A model generated the notes under the pieces. That model was not told the DNA's origin and did no database searches. It was given only the letters and a program-made list of their open reading frames with translations. Both the position numbers and the translations under genes were made by a program. This document shows, one piece after another, positions 1 to 11,669 of a stretch of DNA of 64,000 bases. Source of the stretch: Lepiota brunneoincarnata (Eukaryota > Basidiomycota > Agaricomycetes > Agaricales > Agaricaceae); NCBI GenBank assembly GCA_023014365.1, contig JAEBUN010000002.1:248001-312000 (forward strand). Direction: 5' to 3'. Position 1 is the first letter of the stretch. Every line of letters begins with the position of its first letter.

Positions 1-287
1 GAGAGCTCAAAGGCTCTACCATGGGCTTTCCAAACTGAACGTGAGGAGCCTTCTTCAATAGATCAAGGCCGGAAAGTAAGAGGTTAGCCTGTAATCTGAC
101 GGAGAGCTGATATGCGACTGTGATGAACAAAAGGTGGGGGTTACTGTGACCTTGGACTTTGAGAAGGAAAACGCTACACCCAATCGATTTTTCTCCAGAG
201 CAAACTCGGCGATTGTCTGTGTCACGGTCGACTTAGCTGCACCAATAGGACCACAGATCCATAGAATATTCCCACAATCGGCGGTCA
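1..287 (-). pseudogene. NACHT P-loop NTPase fragment, running off the left edge
   Basis: Read on the minus strand from about 287, an exon begins MTADCGNILWICGPIGAAKS. It has the layout of a NACHT Walker A region (GPxGxGKS in family members), but the glycine before K is Ala (GPIGAAKST). It continues TVTQTIAEFALEKNRLG, as in mushroom NACHT proteins. After about residue 44 the frame shifts by one base, and the downstream frame gives LLFITVAYQLSVRLQ and then KKAPHVQFGKPMVEP, the stretch that normally follows Walker A in these proteins. The altered P-loop and the frameshift argue for a relic. NACHT proteins are cytoplasmic STAND receptors. The rest of the gene lies outside the window. Confidence 0.7.
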
Positions 288-319
288 TTCGTGGTTACAA
301 CCCCGCTTACTTGACCTGA

Positions 320-932
320 AATTTGAAAGAAGCCATGCCCAGGTCCACTCGCATTCTGCATCGCCGTCCGGAGCTTAGAGTCGTTCAGTTGTTGAGCTAT
401 TTGACGATTGTACTATACAACACACTTGCCGCTCCGCCGTTCTCTCAGCCTTCTGCTTCTTCCGATACCACGCATGATCCAACTATGATATTTTGGCTGG
501 GAGTCGTTAGGGCGAAGTTGTTATTAGGCGGGGTCACACAGGATCGCATATAGGACTCGGAGGCTCAGGTTCGGATGGCTATGCATACCGTAAATGCCCA
601 GACTCTTCGGATGAGTCAGAGGGGAGATTTCATGCAAAGGAAGTCCAAAGCTCTTTCTGCGTGACGGTGGGGTAGTTGGCCGATTTACTGGATTAGGACT
701 GTTGGGCGCTGTGAAAATACCAGCACCAAGACGGCGGCAAATGCTACCATGCGCAACAAGGCAACTAGCCTGGAGTGTCCGTGCAGGTAGGAGTAAGATT
801 TAGGAAATGACCAGAATCTCAATACGCCATGACATTCATCCACAAGAGCAATTATTCAGACCTAAAACTACTTCAACTCCTCAGATCCCTTGCCTCTCCT
901 CATCTCCTCATCGAGCCCACATCCAAAACCCA
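320..932. other. No gene recognised
   Basis: No frame here shows a family I recognise or a convincing exon chain. The short open frames overlap each other on both strands. The part nearest 320 may hold the degraded upstream exon of the NACHT relic. Confidence 0.5.
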
Positions 933-1217
933 CTATTTGTTGGTGTCCTTGGCAAGTTCACGGTCAGCTGCCTTGTATCCCTCAAGGATCGCGCGGCCCT
1001 CCTCAACGTCAGTCGAGGTCCCAGGGTTTGAGTCCATGACTGTATGTACATGAAGTTCGGCCATCCACCGAAATCTTTGTAATAGGAGTAGTTGGAGCGG
1101 TCACCAGAAGCTATTGTTGGATGTATTGTGATGGCCGCTCCTACTGGAAGAACCGCTACCGTCATCCGCCACTTCTGGCAGGTCGCTACCAGTGTTGGTG
1201 TTTCCCTCGCGAGGCAT
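933..1217 (-). pseudogene. Small hydrophilic fungal protein, frameshifted relic
   Basis: The ATG at 1215-1217 opens MPREGNTNTGSDLPEVADDG. Near position 1110 the frame closes, and a +1 frame continues SNYSYYKDFGGWPNFM. A third frame gives SHGLKPWDLD and a fourth segment gives DVEEGRAILEGYKAADRE, ending at a TAG at 933-935. Laid end to end, the pieces resemble small Agaricomycete proteins of unknown function with a Gly/Ser/Asn-rich N-terminus, an FGGWxNFM core and a helical EEGRAILEG tail. That family memory is mine and was not checked. Three frame changes within 180 bases indicate a pseudogene. No signal peptide or membrane segment is visible. Confidence 0.5.
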
Positions 1218-3230
1218 TGTTGGAGGCTGTCTAGTATCCAAGGTTAGGTTAGGCAAGGGATGATAAATGACACGGGAGGAACAGCGACGCACACTTGTCA
1301 GTGGTAGGTGAACAAGATGGGGGGGGTTGGGGCCGTCCGACGGACGAAAAAAAGCTTCTTTTATAGCTGCTCCTCCTCAACTGTCAGTCACGATCCAATT
1401 TTTTGAATTGGCGCGGCGAACTTGGGAGAAGAGTACCGTCACGCTGCCTCACGAAAATGGCAATGAAACTGCATAGTCACGGCATCGGAATGGTACCATC
1501 CCTGTCTCGTCCCTACAATGTGAGATGACGTTGCCGGCATATAGCATTTGCCCACTGCTACCGTACGGGTTGCAGGCACGGTGGCATATGTGGAGATTGC
1601 CCCTCGGCTGCCTTTGGACAGGCATGCGGAGCCAATGTGGACTCCTCTCGACCGACGGCTACGCGAGGATGGGCCAGCGTGATAACGTGGTGATGCGGCT
1701 GTGCGCGCTTGGACTGGAGGTAGGACCTCACGGACCCCGTAAGTAGTGTTTCTGTTATGTGGAGCTTAGACTTAGGTGGCAGACGGGGCTGTTGCTTGGA
1801 CATGCCCTGCACTGACCCTCCTAGCTTAGACTGTAGTTTATTTCTCTCGCTTTAACTCTCTTTCGGTGCTTGGGCACCTCGCAGTAGTTATAGAAAACCT
1901 CCTATACTCGCGTAATTGACATCGAATTAACCAAATACCTTACCATCTAACATCGAATTCTATTATTGTTTGAACTCTCTTATCTCTGTCTCTCTCTAAT
2001 CCTTAATCTACGACACTATCCCCCTACGAACTCAGTAACCTTCCCACACCAATCTCCTACTAGTGCTTCAATGACCCACCCTCCCACCATCCCCTGATCT
2101 CTCACAACGTTCCACCATCCTCGACTTCAGATCCGACACGACCCACGATCGGCGCCTCCACGAGTTCCCATATATGGAAACATATAGACGCCGGAACAGA
2201 GATTTCCCACCCACTCGACTCAACGCCCAGCCTTCTCCACCCCTCTGACCTCGCGAAAGGAACATTCAACTAGCGTATGGAACACCTTTTCCAACTAATT
2301 ACCTGCAAATGTAAGCCTACCGTCGACTGCACACTAGTTCAGGCGAAGGAATGGAACGGGAAGGCGTATTCTGGGCTGGTAGGACTACCCATCTCCCCGT
2401 TTCTTATAGTAGACTGCCCACCCCCACATCAATCTGGCCTCCTGCATAATCTGTACTCAATGGTCCAAGTGCTTCCTGCCCCCCCTGTCAGGCCAGGGGT
2501 TTCTTCTTCTTCTCCAGCCGCTCCTCGCGTTCCCTGACCTGTCGTGTCGCCCCTCGCCGCGCCCCCCTCCTAGGTGCTCTACTGTTTCGTGTGAAGCCAA
2601 GGGAATGCAATAAACTCTCAACGGCATCGCCGTCTCTTCAACTCTCTTGCGGTTTACAAGCTCATCTATGCGATGCTTAGCAGAAGCGAAGCCCGAGCGC
2701 GAATGGTCAGAATCCAGCCACTGCAAGAAGTCCGGATATTGTTAGGCCTTGGGGAAGAGTGTTAGTCAACTCTCGGAAATATTGAGAAATTGATATGTCT
2801 TCTCTCCGAGTGCTCGGGTGATCTCCAGAGGTCGTACAGTTGGGGGGTATGGGATTTATGGATTGTGACACAGGAAATTATTGCTGCTAATACTAACGAC
2901 GGTTTGTTGAGGCGTTCAAGTGAACGACTCATCCGCTGGAGCTCGGTTGATAGTCGTGGATCATATTCACAAACACGCAATGATTGCTATGGTCACTGCA
3001 TGCATTGGGTCGAGCTCTTCCCAGTGACATTGTTTCGTTCTTGCAGCTCCCACGGTGGCCATGTTTCTAGGTGTCTTTTACCTTTATCTGCTGAACCTTT
3101 CGAATTTCAAATTTTATATCGGTTACCCAATGCTAAATCTGATACATTCGAATTTATTGGAACATCGAAATACTTCTTCAAGGCCTCGATGTTCTTTCCC
3201 TTCCTCTGTTGCAAATGTATATGCCACAGC
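1218..3230. other. No gene recognised
   Basis: A pyrimidine-rich tract lies near 1970-2030. Minus-strand frames at 2457-2726 and 2762-2980 and a plus frame at 2790-3287 stay open for 70-165 codons but show no motif, no splice pattern and no paralogue in the window. I cannot assign function. Confidence 0.5.
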
Positions 3231-3233
3231 CTA

Positions 3234-4136
3234 CTAACCAATACAAAAGATAAGTTCCGAATCCCATTGTGGTGGGGACAAGTGTGATACAGGCGGTGAC
3301 TTGGCCTCTTCCTTTCGATCCACTGCGCTTTCCGTCTCCGCTTGAGGCTGTGTCTCACTTGCGGGCCCAGGAACGGTCATTGCGGGGCTCGGCTGAGGTT
3401 GATCTGGAGGGGGGGCGTTCAGGTCTTGTGTGTTTTCCATGTCCTTGTCGCATCTGATCCTTCGAAATTGTCTTCGTTGAAGGAGTCATTGCAGCAGGAG
3501 CCACAGCATCCGGCTTGGTTTCTGTTACAGCAGAGTCCACCGGAGCCGGCTCTGCCTAAGGAACAGGAGGTCAGTAGGCGGTTCCGAAAGGATTAAGGGA
3601 GAAAGCATCAATCGGGGGGACCGTCAATCAAGGGTAAAGTACGGTATTGTGGATCCACGGCTGGGTCTCCTCTTGCAAGTTGGGGGGTGGAGCGCTAGCT
3701 GAAACTGTAGGGTCAATAAGCGAGGTTGATTGCGTGATGTGATCTCCATCAAATTTTTTCCTGAATTTATATATCATCCTTGGAGATGGAGTCTCGTTTC
3801 CCTCCTGGCCTTTAGGTGAGTAACATACATCGTCATAAACCTCACAACACAATTAAAATACCACAGCATTCTACTACTCCTTTTGCCGTTGAAGACGACG
3901 ATAAACCACAACAGCGATGGCCAGTAAGTCGTTGCTCCTTTCCTGAGCCTTATAACTGGATAATGCAGGGCAATCCACTGATACCATGCCTTTTGCCATC
4001 CCTTGCCTCCCTGTATGGTCATTATAGGAATAATCATGGCTCCGTCCACCGGGTCAGCCAGCGCACCCCGAGATAGGCCTACAGTTGGTGGCTTGAAACC
4101 GCTTCCCTCTAAACCAAACGTGGGGTAAGTCGCCAC
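3234..4136 (-). pseudogene. Degraded Pro/Thr-rich protein gene, duplicate copy 1
   Basis: On the minus strand, short open pieces follow one another: MATYPTFGLEGSGFKPP (from 4136), LLAIAVVVYRRLQRQKE (a short hydrophobic stretch followed by basic residues), CEVYDDVCYSPKGQEGNETP, LIDPTVSASAPPPNLQEETQ, and then Pro/Thr/Glu-rich pieces such as EPAPVDSAVTETKPDAVAP. They sit in different frames with stops between them. The piece with the hydrophobic stretch and the CExxDDxxYSPK motif is also readable in copy 2 at 7015-7560, which suggests it was once protein. The layout would suit a single-pass membrane protein with a Pro-rich tail, but I do not recognise the family. Confidence 0.35.
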
Positions 4137-5000
4137 GACCTAGGCCTGATCCATTCCTCACTTATATATTACTGTCGCGGACTGCATCCAGCAATCCCCC
4201 TCCCAAACCCAAACCGACTTTCTTATCCAACACACTGTGAGGGAGGAAACTCGCCTACGTGCAGAATCCGTCCCTGCATCGTATTTTCATTTAGGTATTT
4301 AAGGAGCACATTTGTACTTAGATACCTTAGCTCCCAACGACGCGCACGTCTCCGCTGCCATAAGACCTCCGAAAGGCTACAGCGTAACCAGCCTGCAGCT
4401 TCTTTCCCTCAATCTCTCTTTCTCTCGCTCTCTCTCTCAAGTTTCCCTACGATCCCTCACTCAACTGGAGTTGTACTTGTACCCAGTTTCACGGGGTCGA
4501 GAAGACGAGCCTAGCAACCGTTTCGCCCGTTGCGCTCGTTTGTATCATTTTGTTGCTAACGTGACACTTTCACTACAACACATGTGCCAGGAAAAGGGGG
4601 AAAGGCTTGAGGGATTGGAAGAGGTTTTGAGTACTACTTCGGAAGCTGGGGAGCTGGAAACTGGGACAAAGATTGAGAGGTCGAGGACTCTAAAGTCCAA
4701 GCTAAACGGCTAACACCCTGTTGCCCAACTCTCTGACATATCAGCAAATGTGTTTCTTTTTTTTTTCCGAGTCCATCGGTGGCTTGGGTGATCTTTTGAT
4801 AATTATTTCCTGCGCCTTTCCATGTGTACAGCACAATCACATGAGGTCATCTGCTGGCTGGAGACCTCTCTAGCGGTGGTCACGTTTCTAGGGGGCCTTT
4901 TAGCCTTGCCTGCAGGCTTGGGCCTTCGGGGCTTCAAACGTTATTGTAGAGGCGGATGAGTGGCTGCATGTGTAACAGCTACCACACGTCGAATTCAGAT
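3630..5000. repeat. Segmental duplication, copy 1 (partner 7010-8230)
   Basis: Blocks of clear similarity run in the same order and orientation in both copies. They include the stretch around 3645-3700 versus 7015-7075, the stretch around 3860-4080 versus 7255-7470, the stretch around 4600-4830 versus 7700-7920, and the stretch ending in the CGTTATTGTAGAG block at about 4940 versus 8180. Between blocks the copies differ by indels of 100-400 bases. The pair is a direct duplication with its two members about 3.3 kb apart. Confidence 0.7.
4591..4713 (+). pseudogene. Conserved C-terminal reading frame of an unidentified protein, copy 1
   Basis: A plus frame ends EGLEEVLSTTSEAGELETGT followed by KIERSRTLKSKLNG and a stop at 4713. 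In duplicate copy 2 (7702-7830) the same frame reads EGLEEVLSTTSKGGEPKAET and ends LKSKLSG plus a few residues. Keeping the frame across many substitutions suggests it was a charged C-terminal tail before duplication. Upstream exons are not evident and I cannot name the protein. Confidence 0.35.
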
Positions 5001-5216
5001 GGTGGACCTCGACGAACCTGATGACGAACCTCGGATCACGGACCCTGGAAGTTTTATGGAGGCAAACATTCTGTGTGCTCGATTCTCCATTCTTCGAGGC
5101 AACAACCCTTAGATCATATCTCAGACAATTGGAGGTACGTGCTTCCAAAAGGACCACACTGTATATATCGACACATTTTTGCGGGCGGCTACGGTGCCAC
5201 CCCCCCTCTCTACCGG

Positions 5217-5415
5217 ACTCGATACAGGTGAAGTCGAGAGGCATACCATTCTGGGTAACCTGACCGTGCTTCTTCCTCAGCCTCACCACTGGAGATCAAC
5301 GGGGCTTGAGGAAAGCCCTGCCCCCCTCTCCCAGCCTATACAATATCGAGTTCTATTGTTCTTACATCACTTATATTTCATATCTTATTTCATCTGGACC
5401 CCTCACAGGTCAGGA
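5217..5415 (+). mobile_element. TCTTGCGC-family element, copy A (right half)
   Basis: This copy begins at the internal inverted-repeat arm ACTCGATAC (5217-5225) and shows the matching arm ATATCGAGT at 5343-5351. It then carries the family's 3' part and ends near CCTCACAGGTCAGGA, a mutated version of the terminus CCTCACAGCGCAAGA. The left half is missing. It is clearly diverged from copies B and F. Confidence 0.7.
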
Positions 5416-7009
5416 CTCCTATCCTAGACTCCGACAAACAAAGCGAAGATGCGATACCACAGTGATGGAGCAGACATGACGAACAAGTCAAGGACACTCG
5501 GTCCCTTCCACTGCCCATAACCATGAAAGTCGGCAAGGGACTAACATAGTCTAGAGTAAAGACTAAGTTTTGAGCCCCCATCGGACGAACATAATGCAGT
5601 CAGGAAAGAGAATATCATCCCATCGTTACCTCATGCGGTTGCGGAGAGGGGAAGTTTTACTTTGGCTGCATATGCACCTTTTTGAGTGATCTTTATTCTC
5701 TATATCGGTCCATGATGCGCGTCACAGGTGCCTCAGCCAGCACTATCGATCTACGACACAGACCAACAAACCCGAGCGTTGGCAGAGTGCTTTGGGGCGC
5801 TGGAGGCAAATATTCCTCAGGCAAGAAGAAATCCCATGGATGACGCAGGCGGTCCTACCTCCAAAATCCTTATACTGGATTCGAAATGGATGAGCTCAAC
5901 GGTTACGTCTTTGGAGCCCAAGACATCTGTTGTATTCCCGAGGCCAACAACCTTCGAATTTAACTGCGAAGCCCCGGATGCCTCAAAGAAACGCTTTATT
6001 GTGGTTGAAGTATACAAGATTTTATTCGTTGCGTGACGATAGAATGTAATCAGTAGGACCCCGAAATACAAAAGAGGAAGGTAGCAGGGGCAATCGTCAT
6101 CAATTCTTGACCTGATGTTGGTGGGCAATGGTACCTACTTACGGTAGCCAACGGTACAGTTGCGGACACACAAACATGACAATAAGGTATTGTGACAGAT
6201 TCCGAGTTTTCTGGGACAAGCCAAGATCACCTCCATCGAGATATGTCGAAGTGGCATTTTTGTATATTTTTCCCACGAGAAATTAGGGTGGCCAATATTT
6301 TTGGCGATCGATATAACAAGCGCCGACTTGAGAGTGGTGCCTACGAATTATCAGAGCAGAATGCAAAAAAATTAAATAAGTAATAATAATAGTAATAATA
6401 ATATGCACATGACCGGCCTCCCGAAAAACCTCCTCCAACATTGACTCCTGTTGGAAAAGTCCTCTTGTTGACTGAATAGTACGTCTAGCAGCTGATTCTT
6501 GAGCACTGACATGTTACAAGGCATTTCCGAGGGCAGTCACCTTGGGTTGGTTGCTGTGGCCGCATTAGGTCACCACTTAGCGCTGAAAAGATTAATTTTT
6601 TCCCGGCCCATTTCGTATATGTTCAATATCATTTTTGACCAGAACAATACATAGTTCGGAGATACGTCGATTGCGTACTTTTTTGAGGGTTTGAGTGCCT
6701 GATTTCGGGGGGTGGCCAAAATTTTTGGGGTCATCGCAACATAAAATGACCTCTAAATTAAACTTGGCTCGTACAATTTTACTGAAAAATATTCTAGACT
6801 GTCGCTGACACTGAGTTTGACCCAGGTATACCAGCGAGCAATGTGTATAAAACCCAATCTTTGTCTTTGTCGTGTTTGGTTGTCTGCGACTGTAGCCATC
6901 CGGTAGCCAAACGACTGCCGGAGAAGCAATTCTCCGTCTTGGCACCAACTCAGGAACCGGCGATCCACCCAGCAGACACACATAATAAGATGTGTCATGT
7001 TATCCCTTG
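5416..7009. other. No gene recognised; (TAA)n microsatellite at 6377-6404
   Basis: Opposed frames at 5728-6036 (plus) and 5817-6128 (minus) overlap and neither shows a known motif. A TAATAATAATAG-type microsatellite lies at about 6377-6404. The frames at 6592-6998 have no recognisable similarity. Confidence 0.5.
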
Positions 7010-7014
7010 CACAT

Positions 7015-7560
7015 TATTGTGGATCCGCAGCCGGGTCTCCTCTTGCAAGTTGGGAATGGAGTGTTAGTTAAACCTGTGTGACCAATAAATGAAGAGGTTG
7101 AGGACGATCGACTGTGGGCAATCACCATGACACAACCCCCATCAAGTTTTGTTCTTGATTTTGGGCACATATTATTTTTGGGTATGGAGTCCAGCTTCCC
7201 CTCTGGCATTTAGGTGAGTAGTGTGCATCATCGCAAGCCTCGCAGCGTGACTTGAATTCCACAGCGTTCTACTACTCCTTTTGTCGTTGAAGACGAGGAT
7301 AAACCACAACAGTGATGGCCAGTAAGTCCTTGCTCCTTTCCGGAGCCTTGTAATTGGACAACGCGGGGCAATCCACTGATATCATGCCTTTTCCCATCCC
7401 TTGCCTCCCTACATGGGTCATGATAGAAACTACTACCAATACACACACCGAATCAGCCAGCGCAACTCAGAACAAGCGTAAAAGAGTTGGAGGCTTGACA
7501 CTGCCTGACTCTACCATACGGTAAGTCACCACGACCTAGGCCTGATCCATTCCTCACTTA
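7015..7560 (-). pseudogene. Degraded Pro/Thr-rich protein gene, duplicate copy 2
   Basis: This is the counterpart of 3234-4136. On the minus strand LLAITVVVYPRLQRQKE and CEACDDAHYSPKCQRGSW are readable, interrupted by the same pair of stops (TAG TAG) after QRQKE as in copy 1. The shared stops show that the ancestral copy either was already broken or had an intron here. Confidence 0.35.
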
Positions 7561-7701
7561 TATATTACGCATGACCCTTATTAGCAAGCGGCACGTATGT
7601 AATGTCCTGAAAATAACAGGGTGACAAGCCGCTCACATTCAGTGCATTCCCTCCCGACCAGAAACTTGGTAGATGCGAAAGCAAGCCACTGAACATAAGG
7701 A

Positions 7702-7830
7702 GAAAGGGCTGAAGGATTGGAAGAGGTGTTGAGCACTACTTCAAAAGGTGGAGAGCCGAAAGCTGAGACAAAGACAGAGGGGCCGAGGGCTCTAAAATCC
7801 AAGCTGAGCGGTCAGCGGTCTGCTGATTAA
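7702..7830 (+). pseudogene. Conserved C-terminal reading frame, copy 2
   Basis: This is the duplicate of 4591-4713. The frame reads ERAEGLEEVLSTTSKGGEPK, then AETKTEGPRALKSKLSGQ, and stops at 7828-7830. The polypyrimidine tract just downstream of the stop, about 10 T residues, is shared with copy 1. Confidence 0.35.
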
Positions 7831-8230
7831 CTCTCTGACACATTGGCAAATGTGTTCCTTTTTTTTTTTTTCAAATCCATGGTGGCTTGGATGATCTTTT
7901 GATTCTCTGCGTCTTTCTTTCCATTCATACAGTACAACCACATAGCGGTCACCCTAGTATCGGACAATTTTCTCCTAGCCCATGACGTTAGAAACACAGT
8001 CTTAATAAAATATCATTGTTGTATATTCCGTGATTTCCAGATACCGTACAATCCAGCTGAGCATGTGATTTATTGATTGTACCGCCGAGATCATCAGCTG
8101 GAGAGCTCTTTGGTGGTGGTCACGCTTCTAAAGGGGCCATTTACCCTTGCCTGAAAACTTGAATCTTCAAAGCTTTAAACGTTATTGTAGAGATGGATGA
8201 GTGACTGCACATGTAACGGCTACCACACAT

Positions 8231-9253
8231 CACCTCTTGCCGAGTTTGGTTGAAGAACCTCGGATCAACGACCTCGGAACGCTCATGGCCAAGCCGTCCA
8301 TCATTGACCCACCACCGTTACCGACAACTTCCCCGTTCCGCTTGCGACCTCACTCGTTCATGGGTGGGAAATTTTTTGTTCATTACTGCTCCTTCCCCAG
8401 AGCGCGATCATGGACTCAAAATTTCTCCCCCCATGTGGAACTCTTTGTGCCTCATACACGACTTCTTTTGTCTATCTGTTTTCGCTTTCCTAACCCTTCG
8501 CTAACTTAGTTGTGAAGACTTCCCAGCTTTTCCTTGTGTCACCCTCTCCGCCTCTCAGATATAGTCTAGCCTCTACTATGTTCTCTCTTTGAGGCACGGG
8601 AAGAAATAATCAAGTGTAATTCTACTGGTATATAAGTATAGGGTATGTTCTCCAGCGAATATACGGCGCAACCGCTCATTTCCTACTCGGCTTGCATCTT
8701 CCCCTTCTTCTGGATGAACCCTCTTGGTCTCGAAGCGCAGTGATTGTTCCTCTGATCACACTCTCATTTCCATCTTGTCTTGTCTTGTTTTGCTTCGCTT
8801 CCTTTCGACTCGATTCATCTGTAAGGGAGTTGTGTGCTCTTCGTTGCCTCCCACTAGTAAATACCAGGAAACACTAATAGGGGGGCCAACTTGACCTCCA
8901 AACTGATGCGACTGTAGAGACTGCCTTGGACCCGGGCCGCATCGGCACCACTACCAGAATCACTCTGCGCAAACGAACAAGCAGTTCACTTTACAATCTT
9001 GTTTTCATGGTGGAGCTACCCCAGAGAATGGCACCAGTCGAGAGAAATTACATATGCCCATACGTCGAACACATCATTTACACAGCACCAACCTATATAT
9101 ATCTCCAGTGCTTCAATCAATAGCTGGCGGCCCTGGGAGTACAGCAAACACACCTTGCCTTCCTTCCTTTTAGCTCTGGTGAGCTACCCACTTCGCTCCT
9201 AACACATACACCGGAGACCGCCACATTCAGCCTGTCTGGTGTTTCGTGACCTC
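8231..9253. other. Upstream region of the NACHT gene; possible TATA box
   Basis: No convincing exon chain was found. TATATAAG at 8629-8636 is followed by a pyrimidine-rich stretch and would suit a fungal core promoter reading plus. It lies more than 600 bases from the next credible start codon, so the link to the NACHT gene at 9254 is uncertain. Confidence 0.35.
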
Positions 9254-10880
9254 ATGCCAGCAATGCGGGAGTTGTTTTCGAAGAAACGCGAGGGTGGCAG
9301 GACAAATGAAGCAACAACAAACAAGCGTGAGTCCGATTCACACTCACGAGGAGGGACCTACTGATAATGACACCCCTCTTCTTTCGGAAAGGTCCCAAAC
9401 GAAATATAATCTATGAATTCTTCAGGGGGGCATGGGGTTTTGTAATGAACAATCCGGTAATGGTCGGGAATATGTATGTCAATGATCAATCGTCCCTCGG
9501 TGAGCACCCCTCAGTCCTTTGGCAACCACATAGGTTAAGCACCTCTCAGTCTTGCCTTGGCTTGCCGAGCATGTAATCGCTGGAGCCGAATTCAACTCCT
9601 CTGCCCGTGACCCTCCGCCCCAATGTCACCCCAACACACGCGTGGAGATCATCGCCACGATCCAAAGTCGAATTCATCAGCAGAACCCACAGGAGAAAAT
9701 TATGTGGCTGTACGGGCCTGCTGGGGTAGGGAAGTCCGCCATCATGCAAACGATTGCAGAGCAAGAGGCGAAAAATAAGACGCTGGGCGCTACACTATTT
9801 TTCTTTAGGCCACTTGGGCGTAGAGAGCCCTCGCGTATCTGGCCGACTATTTCGTACCAGCTGGCAATCGAAATCCCCTCCTATCAGTCTTACATCCGGG
9901 AGCAAATGTTTGGAGACCCTCTGCTGCTGGAGAAGAGCATGTGTGAGCAATTCGAGAAGCTCATTGCGGAACCCTTTGGTCGAAGATACTTGGTCAGGAG
10001 CGAGCAACCGTTGCCTATATTTTTGGATGGTCTAGATGAGTGTAATGGGGGAGGAGCCCAAGTTGAGGTCATCCAGCTTGTTGGCAGGTTCGTGCAGGAC
10101 TTCCCTGAAGCGCCTTTGTTCTGGATCATCGCCAGCCGCCCGGAGCAGCACTTGAAGATTACTTTCGAGCGCAGGATCCCTCAGGGAGGGCTCTGGAGGA
10201 TGGACATTCCAGTCGATTCCGACGATGCTTGCAAAGATGTCGAGCGTTTTTTGGCAAGTAGCTTCGAGGAGATTTGGGAGCAGCATCCACGCTCCATACC
10301 GACGGGATTGCAGTGGCCGAGCGACAGCGACTTTACGATCCTGGTGCAGGCTGCATCCGGCCTTTTTGTCTTTGCCTCTGCGGTCATCCGATTCATTGAC
10401 GATCCTGAACGAGGGGATCCAGTGTCGCAGCTCGCTATCATTCTGGCGGTAGCTGAAAGAACCTCACCCTTCGGCAAGGGGCGCGACCCGCTTGCGGTAC
10501 TTCATTTCTTATACACCGAACTCCTGGAGCTTGTACCAGAGGAAACATACCCTATCACCAAGAGAATACTCGGCTCCGTTGTGAAGGATTGAGGCTCTTC
10601 TACGGCAATGCGGCCCATACCTTTCCAAGTGTTATGTAATATTTTGGGGCTCGAACAGAATATTGCTTATGGTGCCCTGCATAAGCTTCATTCGGTTCTC
10701 CAAATTCCCGATCCAGAAAAGGCTGGGGCAGATGGGGTCAACGTTTTCCATGCATCCTTTGCCGACTATTTGCTTAACCGCAGTGCGTCGGGCATGCCCC
10801 GGATCGACCCATTGGAGGCTGCAATGGATCGGCGGTGGTCCCATTCCCAAATTTTACAAGAAACAGGCATGTACACTTAG
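9254..10880 (+). pseudogene. NACHT-domain STAND protein, disrupted after the NTPase
   Basis: A likely first exon starts with ATG at 9254 (MPAMRELFSKKREGGRTNEA) and ends near 9327 at GTGAGT. A short piece GFVMNNPVMVGNMYVND lies at 9430-9490, as in the N-terminal linkers of mushroom NACHT proteins. The main frame at 9552-10592 holds AEHVIAGAEFNSSARDPPP, Walker A GPAGVGKSA, Walker B-like IFLDGLDEC and IASRPEQH. At 10590 a TGA interrupts the frame. The same frame continues FQVLCNILGLEQNIAYGALH and then FHASFADYLL up to about 10880, the normal next segment. Between 10575 and 10615 another frame gives CEGLRLFYGN, so two compensating indels are as likely as one nonsense change. A C-terminal ligand-sensing region is absent. 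These are cytoplasmic receptor-type proteins. Confidence 0.8.
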
Positions 10881-11119
10881 TAAATATCCATTTGCAAACT
10901 TTGCTTGCTGATTGGTTCAATTCAAGCCCACACCTGCCCACACACCATAATGGCAAGTCCAGCCCATCTATCATGGTTAGGCCTTAGCGACAATACACTC
11001 TTGCAACATCACATCTGGAGAGAAGCAGTAGATGGTTTTCTCCACCATGTGGCTCCATGTCCCTACTCTCCCTGTCCGTTTGGAATACATAAGATTGGAT
11101 TCTCGGATCCAATTAGGTT

Positions 11120-11245
11120 CTTGTTAGGTGCAACAGCCGAAAAACAAAATGAACACCAGATGTACATATATAAAGCGCTAGCAAAAACGGGCAGTCCATC
11201 CAATCACTCCCACTTCGATCGATAATCTCCGGAATCACGTAGATT
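11120..11245 (-). pseudogene. ATG22-like transporter relic (one transmembrane segment)
   Basis: The minus strand reads IIDRSGSDWMDCPFLLALYI and then CTSGVHFVF. The ATG22-like gene at 17221-19428 has IIDRSRSNWMGFPFLFALCI followed by CASGVIWF at the same point. The DNA also aligns (about 11175-11240 against 17333-17400). Only this stretch is present, so it is a small duplicated relic about 6 kb from its relative. Confidence 0.7.
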
Positions 11246-11669
11246 ACCTAATTATTTCTCTGCCCCCAGGCACCCAGTACGGTGCCAACTGTGCCTCCAG
11301 AGCTGCCCTGGCCATGCCCCATGATGGAGGAACCAATTGACCGGTCTCTCCTACTACGTATTTAGACCAGCTCTACAATGTGGATTCATCGAATGCAAAT
11401 CTGTGTTCCCTCTTCTCCTGGGGTCTCACCCGAACCACGGAGTTTGAAACTTGGCGCTGATGCATGATGATTGGAGTGGTATTAGGCAGATCTTTGTGTA
11501 ATGATCAATCGTTGTGGTGGGCACCCACACTTTTTGATGACTGGTTGGCAAGATTCCATCAGATCGGTTTTCGTGGATAATCTGAGTAGTAACGTTATCA
11601 ATCTGGATTGGTTGCTCGGCTATCCCAGCGGCAACAGCTTCACATGAGTGTCTCTCCGGACGCCCTACC

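Larger units (their letters stand above)
7010..8230. repeat. Segmental duplication, copy 2 (partner 3630-5000)
   Basis: This is the second member of the direct duplication described at 3630-5000. It carries an extra stretch near 7945-8090 that is absent from copy 1 and lacks about 300 bases that copy 1 has at 4170-4590. Both coding relics of copy 1 are present here in more decayed form. Confidence 0.7.

Noticed and set aside
2790..3287. A 165-codon plus frame
   Set aside because: There is no motif, no splice pattern and no paralogue, and the composition is not protein-like. Kept only as unassigned sequence.
10905..11225. A 106-codon plus frame
   Set aside because: It overlaps the antisense of the ATG22 relic and has no recognisable features.
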